Shown one piece after another: positions 44,931 to 56,145 of a DNA stretch of 64,000 bases (positions within the stretch are counted from its first letter, which is position 1; each line of letters starts with the position of its first letter). The position numbers and the translations under genes were made by a program. Origin of the DNA: Heliocidaris erythrogramma (Eukaryota; Echinodermata; Echinoidea; Camarodonta; Echinometridae); assembly GCA_025617745.1 (NCBI GenBank), contig CM046861.1:13540516-13604515 (forward strand). Direction: 5' to 3'. The notes beneath the pieces were generated by a model. It ran no database searches and was not told where the DNA came from. It saw only the letters and a program-made list of their open reading frames with translations.

Positions 44931-45735
44931 CGGGGCTGGTGGCAAAACATTTTACAAATAGCTATAGATTTAATGGGGGGAAAAAAGCTCTAAATTACAT
45001 TGTTGATAATTCTATGTAGTCAATTGAAATTATACTTTAGTACTGGTAGGCCTATAAGCTGTACATTAAAATAGTGAGACTTGAGACGGAAAACAGGGAT
45101 GATAAAGGCAAACAGGTTTTCCAGCATCGCACAATAGACTTCCCATTAACATTTCATTTTATCTGCTCTAGAAAGCCTATAATAACAATCATATCCATGT
45201 GAACCACCTGTTCAGATGATCTGGTTTCGAAATGCACGAATAGAAGTTTGTAAAAAACAAGAATCAATTGAAGCCAAAGGAAACTTTACTTCATATATGA
45301 ATGACTTTAGCTCTTTACGACCTTTAAAAAATATAGCATACGATAACTTTATCTAAGTTTATCAGTTTCTACACAGTGAATGTATGTCTTTGACCTGATC
45401 ATCTTTTGCACTGTAATTTCCTCGAACCAAGTTCTACATGCATATTTTCAATAAACACGAAGGATCATTTATTTTGTTTTCGTCTATTTGAAGGAAAATA
45501 AATAAATGCATTATGGGCACGTATTAATTACATGCATCTAACTTACTTTGGCTGCATGAAAATCATGACAATAGGTCTAGCCGAATGATTATAAAACCGA
45601 AATAACTAGAACACCAAATTGAAATAAACGCCGACTAATTGTTGATTGTTTGTGCGTTTCTTATTACACATTAAAAAAATTAAGATGAAAATGTCTAAAT
45701 TTATATATATGAAATGATCATGAGTTAAGTTTGAT
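44931..45735. other. Unannotated spacer
   Basis: AT-rich, no gene, no repeat recognised. Confidence 0.4.
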
Positions 45736-46190
45736 ATTTTTAGTGATGGTGGTAGTAATGGTGTACCACTTAGCAGTAGTGGTAAGTGGTGGATGTGGTG
45801 GTGATGGTGGGGTTGGTGAAGGTGATGATGGTGATGGTAATGATGTGTTGTTGATGGTGGTAGGGGTGATGCGTGGTGGTCTTGATGGTGATGGAGGTAT
45901 TGTTGCTGGTAATTGTGATAGTTGTAGTGATGATGTTTGTGGTGGTGATTGTGGTGATGGTGTCGGTTGTGCATGGTGATGATGGTGGTAATGTTTGTAG
46001 CGGTGCTGGTTGTAGTGATAGTTTTGGTGCTGTTGATGGTGGTGGTAGTGGTGACGGTTGTAGTTATGTTGGTGGTGGTGGTGGTGATGGCGTCGGTTGT
46101 GGTGATGGTGATAGTGATGGTTGCAGTGATGGTGATGATGATGATGGATTTGTTGGTAATCATGTTTGTGCTGGTGGAGTTGGAGGTATA
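45736..46190. repeat. GGTGAT/GGTGGT-type low-complexity region
   Basis: Strand-asymmetric T/G-rich trinucleotide mixture (GGTGGTGATGGTG...). Long Val/Gly or His/Thr open frames on both strands are a by-product. Confidence 0.9.
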
Positions 46191-46985
46191 CCTGGATGTT
46201 ATTTGACACCACCTCGGTACACCGCCATTTCAGCTAAGTGTTAGAAAAAACCCAGTATCGAATGAAACAAGTAATTCCGTAATTACGACATTAAAATTTT
46301 TTTTTGAAACAAATCCAAAATGGAATGAAAAAAATATCGACTCCTAGTTTTTCCCCAGGTTTATAGTACGACTCATTTAGCTTGTACACTGTACTTTTGT
46401 TTTAAAACCTTCTCTGTCACCACCCTCTCTCAGTTTTTACCTCCCTCTCTCTTTCACTCTTTCTATTAGATACTGACGACCTTGTATGGGGTTGATTGTA
46501 TGACACTATCACTTTAGGAACCAGGAAAAGTAAATAAAGAACTGTTATGAAATATCTTGTAATACGTGCTGGTAAGTAAAGAAGCTTTAGATGCGGGTAC
46601 ATAACATAACATGAAAACATTTTTTATTGTGTTAAATGCCACGAGATCCTGGTAATGATTACAATCAACCTGCTAGCTTCATTTTACAGAGTTAATAGCT
46701 TTTAGAGAGTATTTTTGAAAAAATAATATGTAATGGTAAATAATGCACACATTAAATCAAGGACATCAACAATGATCTTCCTCAAGAACCTTATCCAAAA
46801 CTTTCTAATGAAAATCACATAAAATTACGATTGCTTTTATCAAATAAATCTTTATACATGTACATATGATTATTGTCATTTTTGTTTCAGTTTTTGGTGA
46901 TTATGGAAATGTTGTATTGATATAATTTCTTGATTGTGATATGCGCCTTCTGTGAAAGTTAGACAGATATGTGCGCTTACAAATG
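46191..46985. other. Unannotated spacer
   Basis: No gene recognised. Confidence 0.4.
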
Positions 46986-47220
46986 TACAATTGCTATTAG
47001 GATTACTATTATTATTGCTATTATTATCATCATTTTTATCATCATCGTCATCATAATCATTGTTATTACTATTATCATTATTATCATCATCATCATTACT
47101 ATTGCTGTGTGGTTGTTGTTGTTGTTCTTCTTCTTCTACTTCTTTCTCTTCTTCTTTTTATTCTTATTATCTTTATTATCATCATTATCATTATCATCAT
47201 TGTTATTATTATTATAAATA
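46986..47220. repeat. ATT/ATC trinucleotide microsatellite with CTT block
   Basis: Mixed ATT, ATC and CTT repeats; open frames here are artefacts. Confidence 0.9.
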
Positions 47221-47987
47221 TTGACTCGCATCAGCATTTCAAGGTATCCTTGAGAGTGGAGAGTGCTAAACTATACAGATGACAATGCCTTGACTGCAGA
47301 CGATCACTTTAATGTTTTCGGAAGCAATCTGCTAGAGATGTTGAAGAATGAAACACTTATCTATCGGATCCTGCCAATGGAGTGCTACGTGTATTAACGA
47401 CATAATACTATCCGACTATTGCATTTCTTCTTTAGAGTATCGCCTAGTGACAAGGTCGTGTTAATATTTATTCGATCTGTTGCAGCTGTGTGACATAGGC
47501 CTGTGTCTGATGATCGTATAACAGAGAGGGGAAGCCAGAATGTAGGCGACATCGAGTGCTCTTCAATTCTATGCCACTGGAAACCAGAACATTGTAAGCA
47601 AAAATCGTTGGGGATGTTTCATTGGTGATAACACGCTGACACTTTCGTGGCTCTTTAGTGGCATCATCGACTATACGCGATTTCCTACATTGTGTCCCAT
47701 ATGACATATGACATTTTTTCTAAAGATTTCATCCACGAATGAAAAATCTCTTGATATGACAGTGACTATGATGGTGGTGATACCAGAATGCACCATTATT
47801 CAATGGTAATTCCAAAACATTCTCTATTTCTTGCATGAAACATATGGAAGAAACACATAACCACGGAATCGCCCTTATATTAATTGGACGATGTGTGAAC
47901 TGATCAAACCATTTATTTGACGGTGTATTGATAACGACTGGTTGCATCCTTTGATCTTCACGAGTGATTTCCTTGGCGGACGCCTCA
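47221..47987. other. Upstream region of the kringle-SRCR gene
   Basis: On the minus strand, two open segments (48001-47729 and 47707-47468) share a frame and are separated by one stop, giving a peptide with THRPINIRAIPWLCVSS. I recognise no family. It may be a decayed ORF or chance. No promoter element could be assigned by eye to the plus-strand gene. Confidence 0.3.
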
Positions 47988-48057
47988 ATGGCGCAAGACA
48001 CAACTACTTTGATTTTTATGATGCTTATATCTGTATGTTGGATCGGAGGGCAATGTG
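47988..48057 (+). CDS. Signal-peptide exon of the kringle-SRCR gene
   Basis: ATG at 47988 gives 23 codons plus one base, MAQDTTTLIFMMLISVCW then IGGQC, and ends at TGTG|GTGAGT in phase 1. The hydrophobic core and small residues before the end fit a secretory signal. Phase 1 matches every downstream extracellular exon found here, which is the usual rule for shuffled modules. The start is chosen because it is the only ATG giving the hydrophobic segment. Confidence 0.65.
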
Positions 48058-48720
48058 GTGAGTATAATTATGTGGGATAACAGTTTGATACCAAACATGT
48101 ATTTGACCCGTTCAGGACAGGTATTATTTAAGGGTTAAATTTATCACATTTTATTCTTTGAATTGGCAACATTACTATTTTACTTCTAGTGCTATGGTTC
48201 TAATACAGTGCAATGTCCTTGAAAACAATATACATGGTTAGAAATGTGTCGAAAAGTTGAAAAATTTTGATGAAAAAACAACGATTTTGAACCTCTCAAT
48301 ATGTTGCTAATTTAAGGATTTCAAAGATTATTCTCGTTTTTAAAATTTACTGGCATCAAACCCAAATGGTCATGCAACAAAGATGGACATCGTGTGTGTG
48401 CGGAAATGTTGCTCTTTCTACTCATGAATCTGTTATAGTTTTTAGAGCTCTGAATCAAAGTTATTGGGCCAATCCACAAAATGTGGTTAATCATCGCTTA
48501 TGACGACGGTCTCAAGATTGTGTTCACAAATCATATTAATTGTAAAATGTTAATTTCCCATATACACATTTTCTTTGTATTTATTAATTGCTAATGTCCA
48601 AATAATTGTGTTTATATATTTTTTGTGATATGATAATATTAGTTTGTATCATGCTATTGAACGCAGAAATAAAATCTATCAAACAAACAAAATTGTCTTG
48701 AAAGGATTAAATGTAAAATT
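48058..48720. other. Intron 1, first part
   Basis: AT-rich intronic DNA; nothing recognised. Confidence 0.45.
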
Positions 48721-48889
48721 TAAATGTTCAATGTAGAAGGGGGAGGGGCACACAAATGTCCAAAACATTTCTGACAAGCAAAACAGCAAAGGTTATCAGA
48801 TGTTTTGATCCAGTTTTCCTCCAGTTTGGGTCCACTTTTCCGACAGAATTATCTCACAAGCAAAAAATATATTTTTTGGTAAAGTGGGA

Positions 48890-49015
48890 GAGGGAGGGGG
48901 GGGGGGGCACAATCCCCAAAAGGGGGGCACAGTGTATACTTTTCTTTCAAAGGGGGGGGGGGGGGGGGGGACACGGGCCGGAATGCCCCCCCCCCCCAAG
49001 TCCGCCACTGTCTCT
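48890..49015 (-). repeat. Dispersed GTGGCGGA-type element, inverse copy
   Basis: In minus sense CAGTGGCGGACTTGGGGG ... CATTCCGGCCCGTGTCC resembles 32170-32330. It is dominated by G-runs and is prone to length error. Confidence 0.55.
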
Positions 49016-49594
49016 GGAGAGATTATAAGTGGAAAAATACAAGATCATGTTATTGATTGATTGAATTTCACTTTTTATCCCTAGTGAAATAATGTGCGGG
49101 TAGGTTACACACACTCACTTTCATTTACCTTATTAAAATTCAGTAATTTCTACTGCGCTGTGGAATTATATACGTGTAGTGTTGACACCTTGGTATATCA
49201 ATCACCTTACTGGAATCACTGTTAGGCCTATACTGGTAATAGGCATTGGGGCCTGCAACCCCCTCCAAAATAGCTTTTACCCACAAAAAGAAGATAAAAG
49301 GGGAAAATAGTAGGCCTAAACGATGTATTTAAATTCCATTCTCAAGTAAGGGAAAACAAGTAAACTCCTTTACTGCAAGAATCAGATCATTTTTTTTCCA
49401 GTTGGAAAACCCCTCCCAAACCTATGATAAAAGGATTCAATCGTCAGCATATCACAGTTGCTTATCTAGCCCCTTTCGCATAAACCGTATCCTGCCTTCA
49501 CTCTCGAAAAAAAAGCGATGACATAAATAGCTTTTGGTGATTAAAAGTCTACGAATTTTCGTTATTCAAAATATATAGATTTCAGTGTGTATCA
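49016..49594. other. Intron 1, middle part
   Basis: AT-rich, with TAGGCCTA words. No feature recognised. Confidence 0.45.
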
Positions 49595-49890
49595 CCTTTC
49601 TCATTTCAAATTTCAACATAGAATTGAACGAAATCAGTTTCATTTATGACCCCTTCATTAACCTGTATGTCATCAGGATATTCATAAACATGTGCCATGA
49701 GTGCAGAGGATATCAGGAACTGGTTTTGATAGAGGGTAAAAAGCAACGGATCTATTACTTGTCCTTGGGGGACACCAAGCTCCATCCTGTGTTGGGTGAT
49801 TTCATTTCGTTGATACGCACATGTGACTGACGTCGGTTAAAATATGACTTAAACCACTTAAGTGCTGTCATAGACCTTGATGAAAAAAAG
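49595..49890 (-). pseudogene. Small LINE reverse-transcriptase remnant
   Basis: In minus sense one frame gives ALKWFKSYFNRRQSHV and another ELGVPQGQVIDPLLFTLY with a decayed YPDD box instead of YADD. A frameshift separates them. This is a third, distinct RT lineage in the window, lying just before the kringle exon. Confidence 0.7.
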
Positions 49891-49914
49891 TGGAACGAAA
49901 TATTAATATGTAAT

Positions 49915-51475
49915 TCAGAATCATACCCGTATTTCTTTAGTAGCCCTTTTTTGACAAATGTTACTCTGTTGTTTTCTTTAGAAACACCTGCATGTAAGGA
50001 TGATCCTACAGGAGTGAACTACAGGGGAAACTTATCTCAAACAGTCCACAATCACACCTGCCAGCGATGGACTTCTCAGCTCCCCCACAAGCACACTAGG
50101 ACTCCAACAAACTATCCTAACGCAGGGCTTGGGGACCACAACTATTGTAGAAATCCCGATGGTGAAGCTACTGCTTGGTGTTACACCAATGTTGTTGAAA
50201 TAAGATGGGAGTATTGTGCCGTAGGTTACCTGGACCCCATATGCCAAGGTAGCTATAACAATGCATTGTGGTGTTAAAATGTGAGGGTATCGCCGCTGCA
50301 AATTAACATGTATGCATTCATATACGGTATACGAAGTTGTGTTTACAACTACTGTAAGAAAAATAAACGAATGATTTTCTGTTTTGGTTTATTTATAAAT
50401 GGGGTTATAAACCCTTTCATAGAAAATTGGTTTGGATGAAATCAGAAGATTAGAGAAACATATTGCTGAAAGTTTGAGATAAATCAGATAAAAAATCAGG
50501 AAGTTGAGAATTTTTGAAAGTTTAGATCACTAATAATAATTACGGAGATCCTCGCAATTGGCTGTGCGGTCATGATGCGTGAAGTCATACGTGGAGAACT
50601 TTCACTTTTGTTTTGTACATGATTTTACTCAAAGTAATCCCTTTCTCAATTCTTATGGTGAAATATATATATTTTTTTCATGGGAGGACATGTAAAGATA
50701 TGTTACCAATGGTGAATCATGGACAAAAAGTCTGTTCTACGATTACAATGGACAAAGGATTATTTGGGATAATGTTTTGTACACATCAAATGGAAGAGTT
50801 CTCCATGTATGACATCACACATGACGACCGCATTGCCAACTGGAGCTTCCCCATACAAATAGTGATCTTAGCATTCAAACATCCATAACTTTCTTATTTT
50901 TGTCTTTTTTTCTCAAAGTTTCACTATTCTCAAGTTTCCATGAAGGTTGATTCCTCTCTAAAGCTGAAGAGGTTAAAGGTCACCGTGTCAGAATTTCATT
51001 GTCTTTGCACTTCAGCTTTTCCAGCTGTTCAACTACCCATTATATTTTGTTAATTCTTAGTAATGTGACGCTTCTCTCCTACCTGGTCCGGTAAATTTTA
51101 GTTCTTGAGATAAATATAATCTATTCCACATTTCCAGTCTATTTCAACGGTTAACAGTTACCGTGCCAGTCCTACTTTTTAGGTAGGGTATCATTTACGT
51201 ATCACTGAGCTAACTTAATACTTTTGTATTTGCCCCTTTTTACCTCAGAGAATTAACCCAAATATTACCACTTAACGCTATGTGAGCGTTTTTGGAAACA
51301 ATGCTAAGAGGCGATTTCCGTGTGGCTCCTGCCCATTCGCATCTCTTTGTTTTGTTAATGAATATTTCAGTCAATATGTTGAAAAGAACATTTCATAGCT
51401 TTAAACATAATCGTTGTGCCTCTTCCCTATTCACAGTTCCGTTCCTCATGAGTATCAGTTATTTCTTGTGATGAT
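49915..51475 (+). repeat. Copy A of a 1.56-kb tandem duplication carrying a kringle exon
   Basis: Copy A (49915-51475) and copy B (51476-53950) match through exon and introns with few differences. The join is at TGTGATGATT|CAGAGTCATA near 51470. Copy B contains an extra 923-bp element. The near identity of introns shows the duplication is recent or homogenised. Confidence 0.9.
49982..50248 (+). CDS. Kringle domain exon 1
   Basis: Acceptor TTGTTTTCTTTAG, donor CAAG|GTAGCT; 267 bp, phase 1 at both ends, so it encodes one complete module. The peptide shows the kringle pattern: a first Cys, then YRGNLSQTV, then TCQRW, PHKHTRTPTNYPNAGL, NYCRNPDG, AWCYT and EYC ... C. Six cysteines sit at the expected spacing, plus the NYCRNPDG signature. 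Kringles are extracellular ligand-binding loops of proteases and receptors. It lies between the signal exon and a nearly identical second kringle. Confidence 0.93.
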
Positions 51476-51541
51476 TCAGAGTCATACCCGTATTTCTTTA
51501 GTAGCCCTTATTGAAAAATGTTACTCTGTTGTTTTCTTTAG

Positions 51542-51808
51542 AAACACCTGCATGTAAGGTTGATCCTACAGGAGTGAACTACAGGGGAAACTTATCTCAA
51601 ACAGTCCACAATAACACCTGCCAGCGATGGACTTCTCAGCTCCCCCACAAGCACACTAGGACTCCAACAAACTATCCTAACGCAGGGCTTGGGGACCACA
51701 ACTATTGTAGAAATCCCGATGGTGTAGCTACTGTTTGGTGTTACACCAATGTTGTTGAAATAAGATGGGAGTATTGTGCCGTAGGTTACCTGGACCCCAT
51801 ATGCCAAG
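51542..51808 (+). CDS. Kringle domain exon 2, near-identical duplicate
   Basis: Same borders, length and phase as the exon at 49982. It differs by a handful of bases, giving K-V-D-P for K-D-D-P, HNNTC for HNHTC, and GVATVWCYT for GEATAWCYT. All kringle cysteines are kept. In-frame tandem duplication through symmetric phase 1 exons adds a module without disturbing the frame. Confidence 0.93.
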
Positions 51809-52257
51809 GTAGCTATAACAATGGCATTGTGGTGTTAGAATGTGAGGGTATCGCTGCTGTAAATTAACAATTGTATGCATTCATATACGAAGTTGTGTTT
51901 ACAACTGATGTAAGAAAAATAAACGAATGATTTTCTGTTTTGGTTTATATATAAATGGGGTTATAAACCCTTTCATAGAAAATTGGTTTGGATGAAATCA
52001 GAAGATTAGAGAAACATATTGCTGAAAGTTTGAGATAAATCAGATAAAAAAATCAGGAAGTTGGGAATTTTTGAAAGTTTAGATCACTAATAATAATTAT
52101 GGAGATCCTCGCAATTGGCAGTGCGGTCATGATGTGTGATGTCATACAGAACTTTCACTTTTGTACATGATTTCACTCAAAGTAATCCCTTTCTCAATTC
52201 TTATGGTGAAATATATATTTTTATCATGGGAGGACAAAGATATGTAAAGATATGTCA

Positions 52258-53180
52258 TGCTATAGGAGTCTACTTGGCCGGCGCCAGTTGGTGCCAGTTT
52301 GCGCCAATGCAATTTGCTGTGGCGCCTAGTGTCGCCAATAAGGTGCCTATATAGTGGCGTGTAGTAGCTCAAACTGCCTCCCAACTGGCTCGTGGTGGCA
52401 CCAAATTTGAATTTGGCGGCAAGAAAATTTCAAAATGTTTGAAATCTTCGTCTCGCCACTTGCATCGAGCAATCAGCGCCAAGTGTCCGCCAAGTGGCAC
52501 CAAATGGCGCGAATATATCGCCCTTTGGCGCAAACAATCCGCCTATTGGAATCCACTGGAATGTAATGATGCGCGCCAAGTTGCGCCAATGAGATTTCGC
52601 GCCACATGGCGCCAAGTGGCACCTTGTTTGCGCCACTACGCGCCAAATAATTCCAACAGAGGCGGATAGCCCGCGCCAAAGCGCGCCAAATGTGCAGTGG
52701 CGCGAGCAAAACGGCACCCGATTGGTGACTACTTCGCGCCAAATGCCACCTGGTTGCCCGCCATTCAGCGCCACTTGCCGCCTATAAAAGCAGGGCGGCA
52801 TCGCAGGACTTTCTCACACAACTTGCAAGATTTTCATATAGTCGGCAAGTAGCGCCAAGTAGCGGCAGGTTCAAACCAATTTGGCGACCTTTGGCACAAA
52901 CTAATCACCAAGTGCCGCAAAGTAGCCGTCTGTTGGCGCGAATGGCGCCAACAGGGTGAATTTTGGAATCAAATGGCCGTGTAATGGCGCAAACTGGCGC
53001 AACATTTTGGAGCCAGCCGGGTGGCATTTGGCGCAGGCCATATGGCACCCAGTTTATTCGACTTGGCGACACATGCCGAGCGGTCATTAATTCGGCGCCA
53101 CAGCGAGCCACTACGTGCCAATCACATAATCTTTGGCGCGAACTGGCACCAACTGGCGCCGGCCCAGTGGACTCCTAGCA
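52258..53180. mobile_element. 923-bp TIR element filled with GGCGCCAA-type motifs
   Basis: Starts TGCTATAGGAGTC and ends GACTCCTAGCA; the ends continue with GGCCGGCGCCAGTTGGTGCC inverted. It is flanked by TCA (52255) and TTA (53181). Copy A of the duplication still has the empty site GATATGTTACCAATGG, so a 3-bp TTA duplication with one later change is likely, which fits PIF/Harbinger. The interior is saturated with short TGGCGC, GCGCCAA and GGCGCCA words in both orientations. No ORF of note. Confidence 0.88.
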
Positions 53181-53959
53181 TTACCAATGGTGAATCATGG
53201 ACAAAAAGTCTGTTCTATGATTACAATGGACAAAGGATTATTTGGGATAATGTTTTGTACACATCAAATGGAAGAGTTCTCCATGTATGACATCACACAT
53301 GACGACCGCATTGTCAACTGGAGCTTCCCCATACATAGTGATCTTAGCATTCAAACATCCATAACTTTCTTATTTGTGTCTGTTTCTCAAAGTTTCACTA
53401 TTCTCAAGTTTCCATGAAGTTGATTCCTCTCTAAAGCTGAAGAGGTTAAAGGTCACCGTGTCAGAATTTCATTGTCTTTGCACTTCAGCTTTTCCAGCTG
53501 TTCAACTACCCATTATATTTTGTTAATTCTTAGTAATGTGACGCTTCTCTCCTACCTGGTCCGGTAAATTTTAGTTCTTGAGATAAATATAATCTATTCC
53601 ACATTTCCAGTCTATTTCAACGGTTAACAGTTACCGTGCCAGTCCTACTTTTTAGGTAGGGTATCATTTACGTATCACTGAGCTAACTTAATACTTTTGT
53701 ATTTGCCCCTTTTTACCTCAGAGAATTAACCCAAATATTACCACTTAACGCTATGTGAGCGTTTTTGGAAACAATGCTAAGAGGCGATTTCCGTGTGGCT
53801 CCTGCCCATTCGCATCTCTTTGTTTTGTTAATGAATATTTCAGTCAATATGTTGAAAAGAACATTTCATAGCTTTAAACATAATCGTTGTGCCTCTTCCC
53901 TATTCACAGTTCCGTTCCTCATGAGTATCAGTTATTTCTTGTGATGATTGTTTCAATAG

Positions 53960-54034
53960 TCTCTACCACAATGGAACTGACGACGATTCCTGTTCAGTCG
54001 AAACCAGTGACATCTCTACACACTTCTTTTCCTG
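53960..54034 (+). CDS. Thr/Ser/Pro-rich linker exon
   Basis: Acceptor GATTGTTTCAATAG, donor CCTG|GTGAGT; 75 bp, phase 1 to phase 1. It encodes about 25 residues, STTMELTTIPVQSKPVTS then LHTSFP, like an O-glycosylated spacer between modules. It occurs only once, immediately beyond the end of copy B. The exon is short and lacks a domain, so the call rests on its splice sites and phase. Confidence 0.55.
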
Positions 54035-55312
54035 GTGAGTAATTTAGTAGCATGTAAATCATGTTTGCCCCCTCTAAGCAGTTGAATAATATTTAATCAT
54101 TATGATAGTGGACCAAAACTACGCATTTTGATTTCACGGGCTAATAATACATTTTTTCAACCCTGTTCTCCTATTATGAATAGCAATCCTGATGAATAAT
54201 GGTCCCTGGTCCTTATGACTAGCGAGGTTACCCCTTTTTTCTAATCAGTAAATTTTCTTTTCTCTGACGTACTTCTTTCGGGGTAACCTGGCTAGTCATA
54301 AGGACCGCTAGTCATAAGGACCAGTGGCTCATAAGGACAGCTATTCATAACGTGTAATTTCCCATACCTGTAGGGTCGCTATTCATAAACCCATAGGGAC
54401 CATTATTCATCAGGATTGCTATTCATAATAGGAGAACAGGGTTGCTATTCATAATCGAAGAAAAGGGTCATTACTCATAAGGACCGCTATTCATAATAAG
54501 TCATGAGGGTCGCTATACATAATACCAAACCGGGGTCGTTAATCATAAGGGTCGCTATTCATAATCGTAGAAGAGGGTCGCTCCTCATAATCTGAGAAGA
54601 GGGTCGCTATTCATAATCGGAGAAGAGGGTCGCTATTCATAATCGAAGAAGAGGGTCGCTATTCATAATCAAAGAAGAGGGTCGCTATAATAATAATAAT
54701 AATACCTGGCATTTATAAAGCGCCTTTCCCAAAGTGGCCCAAAGCGCTAGATATATATCATTATATTCCACGTACTAAGAATCTTGCTGTTAGATTGGTC
54801 AAAAGGTAATCACGTGATAAAACGTAGTTTTCCCCATATCAGGCGACCCGAGAAGAAAAGTTCGTGACCTTGACGGGATAGTACTTATGTGTTTTCGCTG
54901 ATCTCTTCAGTCTATTACAGAGTCACAATGCGTTATCAATATTTGGGTACGCGCGAAATGAAAGTGCGTGACCTCTACGAATAGTCAATTGAAAAGTGCG
55001 TGACCTCTACGAATAGTCAAAATGAAAAGTGCATGACCTTTACGAATAGCTCCATAGGCGTACTAAAATAAGCGCGCATTGCCCAATCGCGCGCTTAAAA
55101 TGATAAAATTATTGTGCACACCGGTACCCAGGTAGGGGTACGGTTTATGGGGGTTTATGGTGGTTTTAACATCTTTTGTGAATTTATTCGGGCCTAAATC
55201 ATAAATGTCTTTTTCGAGAAGTAGAGAATAATTGTCTTTCTCGTACCAGTTAAATGTTTCAGATGCGGAATATAAAGCAAATAATCACCTTTTGATTCCA
55301 GACGATGAGACG

Positions 55313-55411
55313 TACTATCACTTCCTCGGCGATCTGAATGTATACGCTATCTTTCCTCAGCTTCGCTTCGGAAAGATAGCTACATCCAAATCGCCTCGGA
55401 AGTGATAGTTT
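55313..55411. repeat. Long hairpin, arms about 43 bp
   Basis: ACTATCACTTCCTCGGCGAT ... GCTATCTTTCC is mirrored by GGAAAGATAGC ... ATCGCCTCGGAAGTGATAGT, with a loop of about 13 bases and only a few mismatches. Confidence 0.9.
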
Positions 55412-55653
55412 ATCCCATCACCTTTACCAACGGTAATTATTTTCTTATTACCCCGGTCATTTGATTCTGGCACGCCCGCACACAATGTATGCACATTCTC
55501 CACTCCCTGGGGAGCATTCCAGCAGTGGGCAGTACAGTGACGCTCACATGCTAAGCAAACGACATTAACTTTCGCCATCCTACCGGGTACCCATTTAACA
55601 CCTGGGTGGAGAGTGGCAAATGTAGATTAACGTCTTGCCAAAGGACGCTATAG

Positions 55654-55727
55654 TGCTGCGGTGGGATTCGAACCCCGGACCTCGTGGTTCACAGTCCGGG
55701 GACTTATCCACTGATCCACAACACCTC
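55654..55727 (-). other. tRNA-like head of the SINE (minus copy)
   Basis: Minus sense GAGGTGTTGTGGATCAGTGG ... GGGGTTCGAATCCCACCGCA. The B box is perfect, and A-box-like TGGATCAGTGG is present. Same head as at 59761. It has no complete cloverleaf, so it is a SINE promoter, not a tRNA gene. Confidence 0.8.
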
Positions 55728-56145
55728 TACGTCGCTATTCATAATCGGAGAAGAGGGTCGCTATTCATAATCAGAGAAGAGGGTCGCTATTCATAATCGG
55801 AGAAGAGGGTCGCTATTCATAATAGGAGAAGAGGGTCGCTATTCTAATCGGAGAAGAGGATCGCTATTCATAATGGGAGAAGAGGGTCGCTATTCATAAT
55901 GGGAGAAGAGGGTCGCTATTCATAATGGGAGAAGAGGGTCGCTATTCATAATGGAAGAAGAGGGTCGCTATTCATAATGGGAGAAGAGGGTCGCTATTCA
56001 TAATGGGAGAAGAGGGTCGCTATTCATAATGGGAGAAGAGGGTCGCTATTCATAATCGGAGAAGAGGGTCGCTATTCATAATCGGAGAAGAGGGTCGCTA
56101 TTCATAATCGAAGAAGAGGGTCGTTATTCATAATCAAAGAAGAGG

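Larger units (their letters stand above)
54689..55730 (-). mobile_element. tRNA-headed SINE inserted in the minisatellite, itself interrupted
   Basis: In minus sense: a tRNA-like head (55654-55727), a body shared with the SINE at 59761, then a long interruption, then a tail GGCGCTTTATAAATGCC ending in (ATT)n. The 8-mer GTCGCTAT stands on both sides (54681-54688 and 55731-55738) and continues the 26-bp register, so it is a target duplication. The interruption (about 54765-55420) contains a strong hairpin and three copies of GTGCGTGACCTCTACGAATA-like sequence. Confidence 0.82.
54164..56145. repeat. Fold-back and 26-bp minisatellite of GGTCGCTATTCATAA units
   Basis: The left part is a palindrome: CCTGTTCTCCTATTATGAAT (54164) is inverted near 54425, with ATGAATAATGGTCC and GGACCATTATTCAT inside. 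It passes into tandem 26-mers GGGTCGCTATTCATAATCGG plus AGAAGA, about 7 copies before and 15 after an inserted SINE. One unit in inverse orientation stands alone at 59624-59650. Confidence 0.92.

Noticed and set aside
45606-46244. Long Thr/His- and Gly/Val-rich frames
   Set aside because: Low-complexity GGTGAT repeat read in several frames.
47468-48001. Two same-frame minus-strand open segments before the signal exon
   Set aside because: Separated by a stop, overlap the plus-strand signal exon, and match no family I know; left as unassigned.
54500-56145. Regular 26-bp repeats resembling a CRISPR array
   Set aside because: There are no spacers between units and the genome is eukaryotic; it is a minisatellite.
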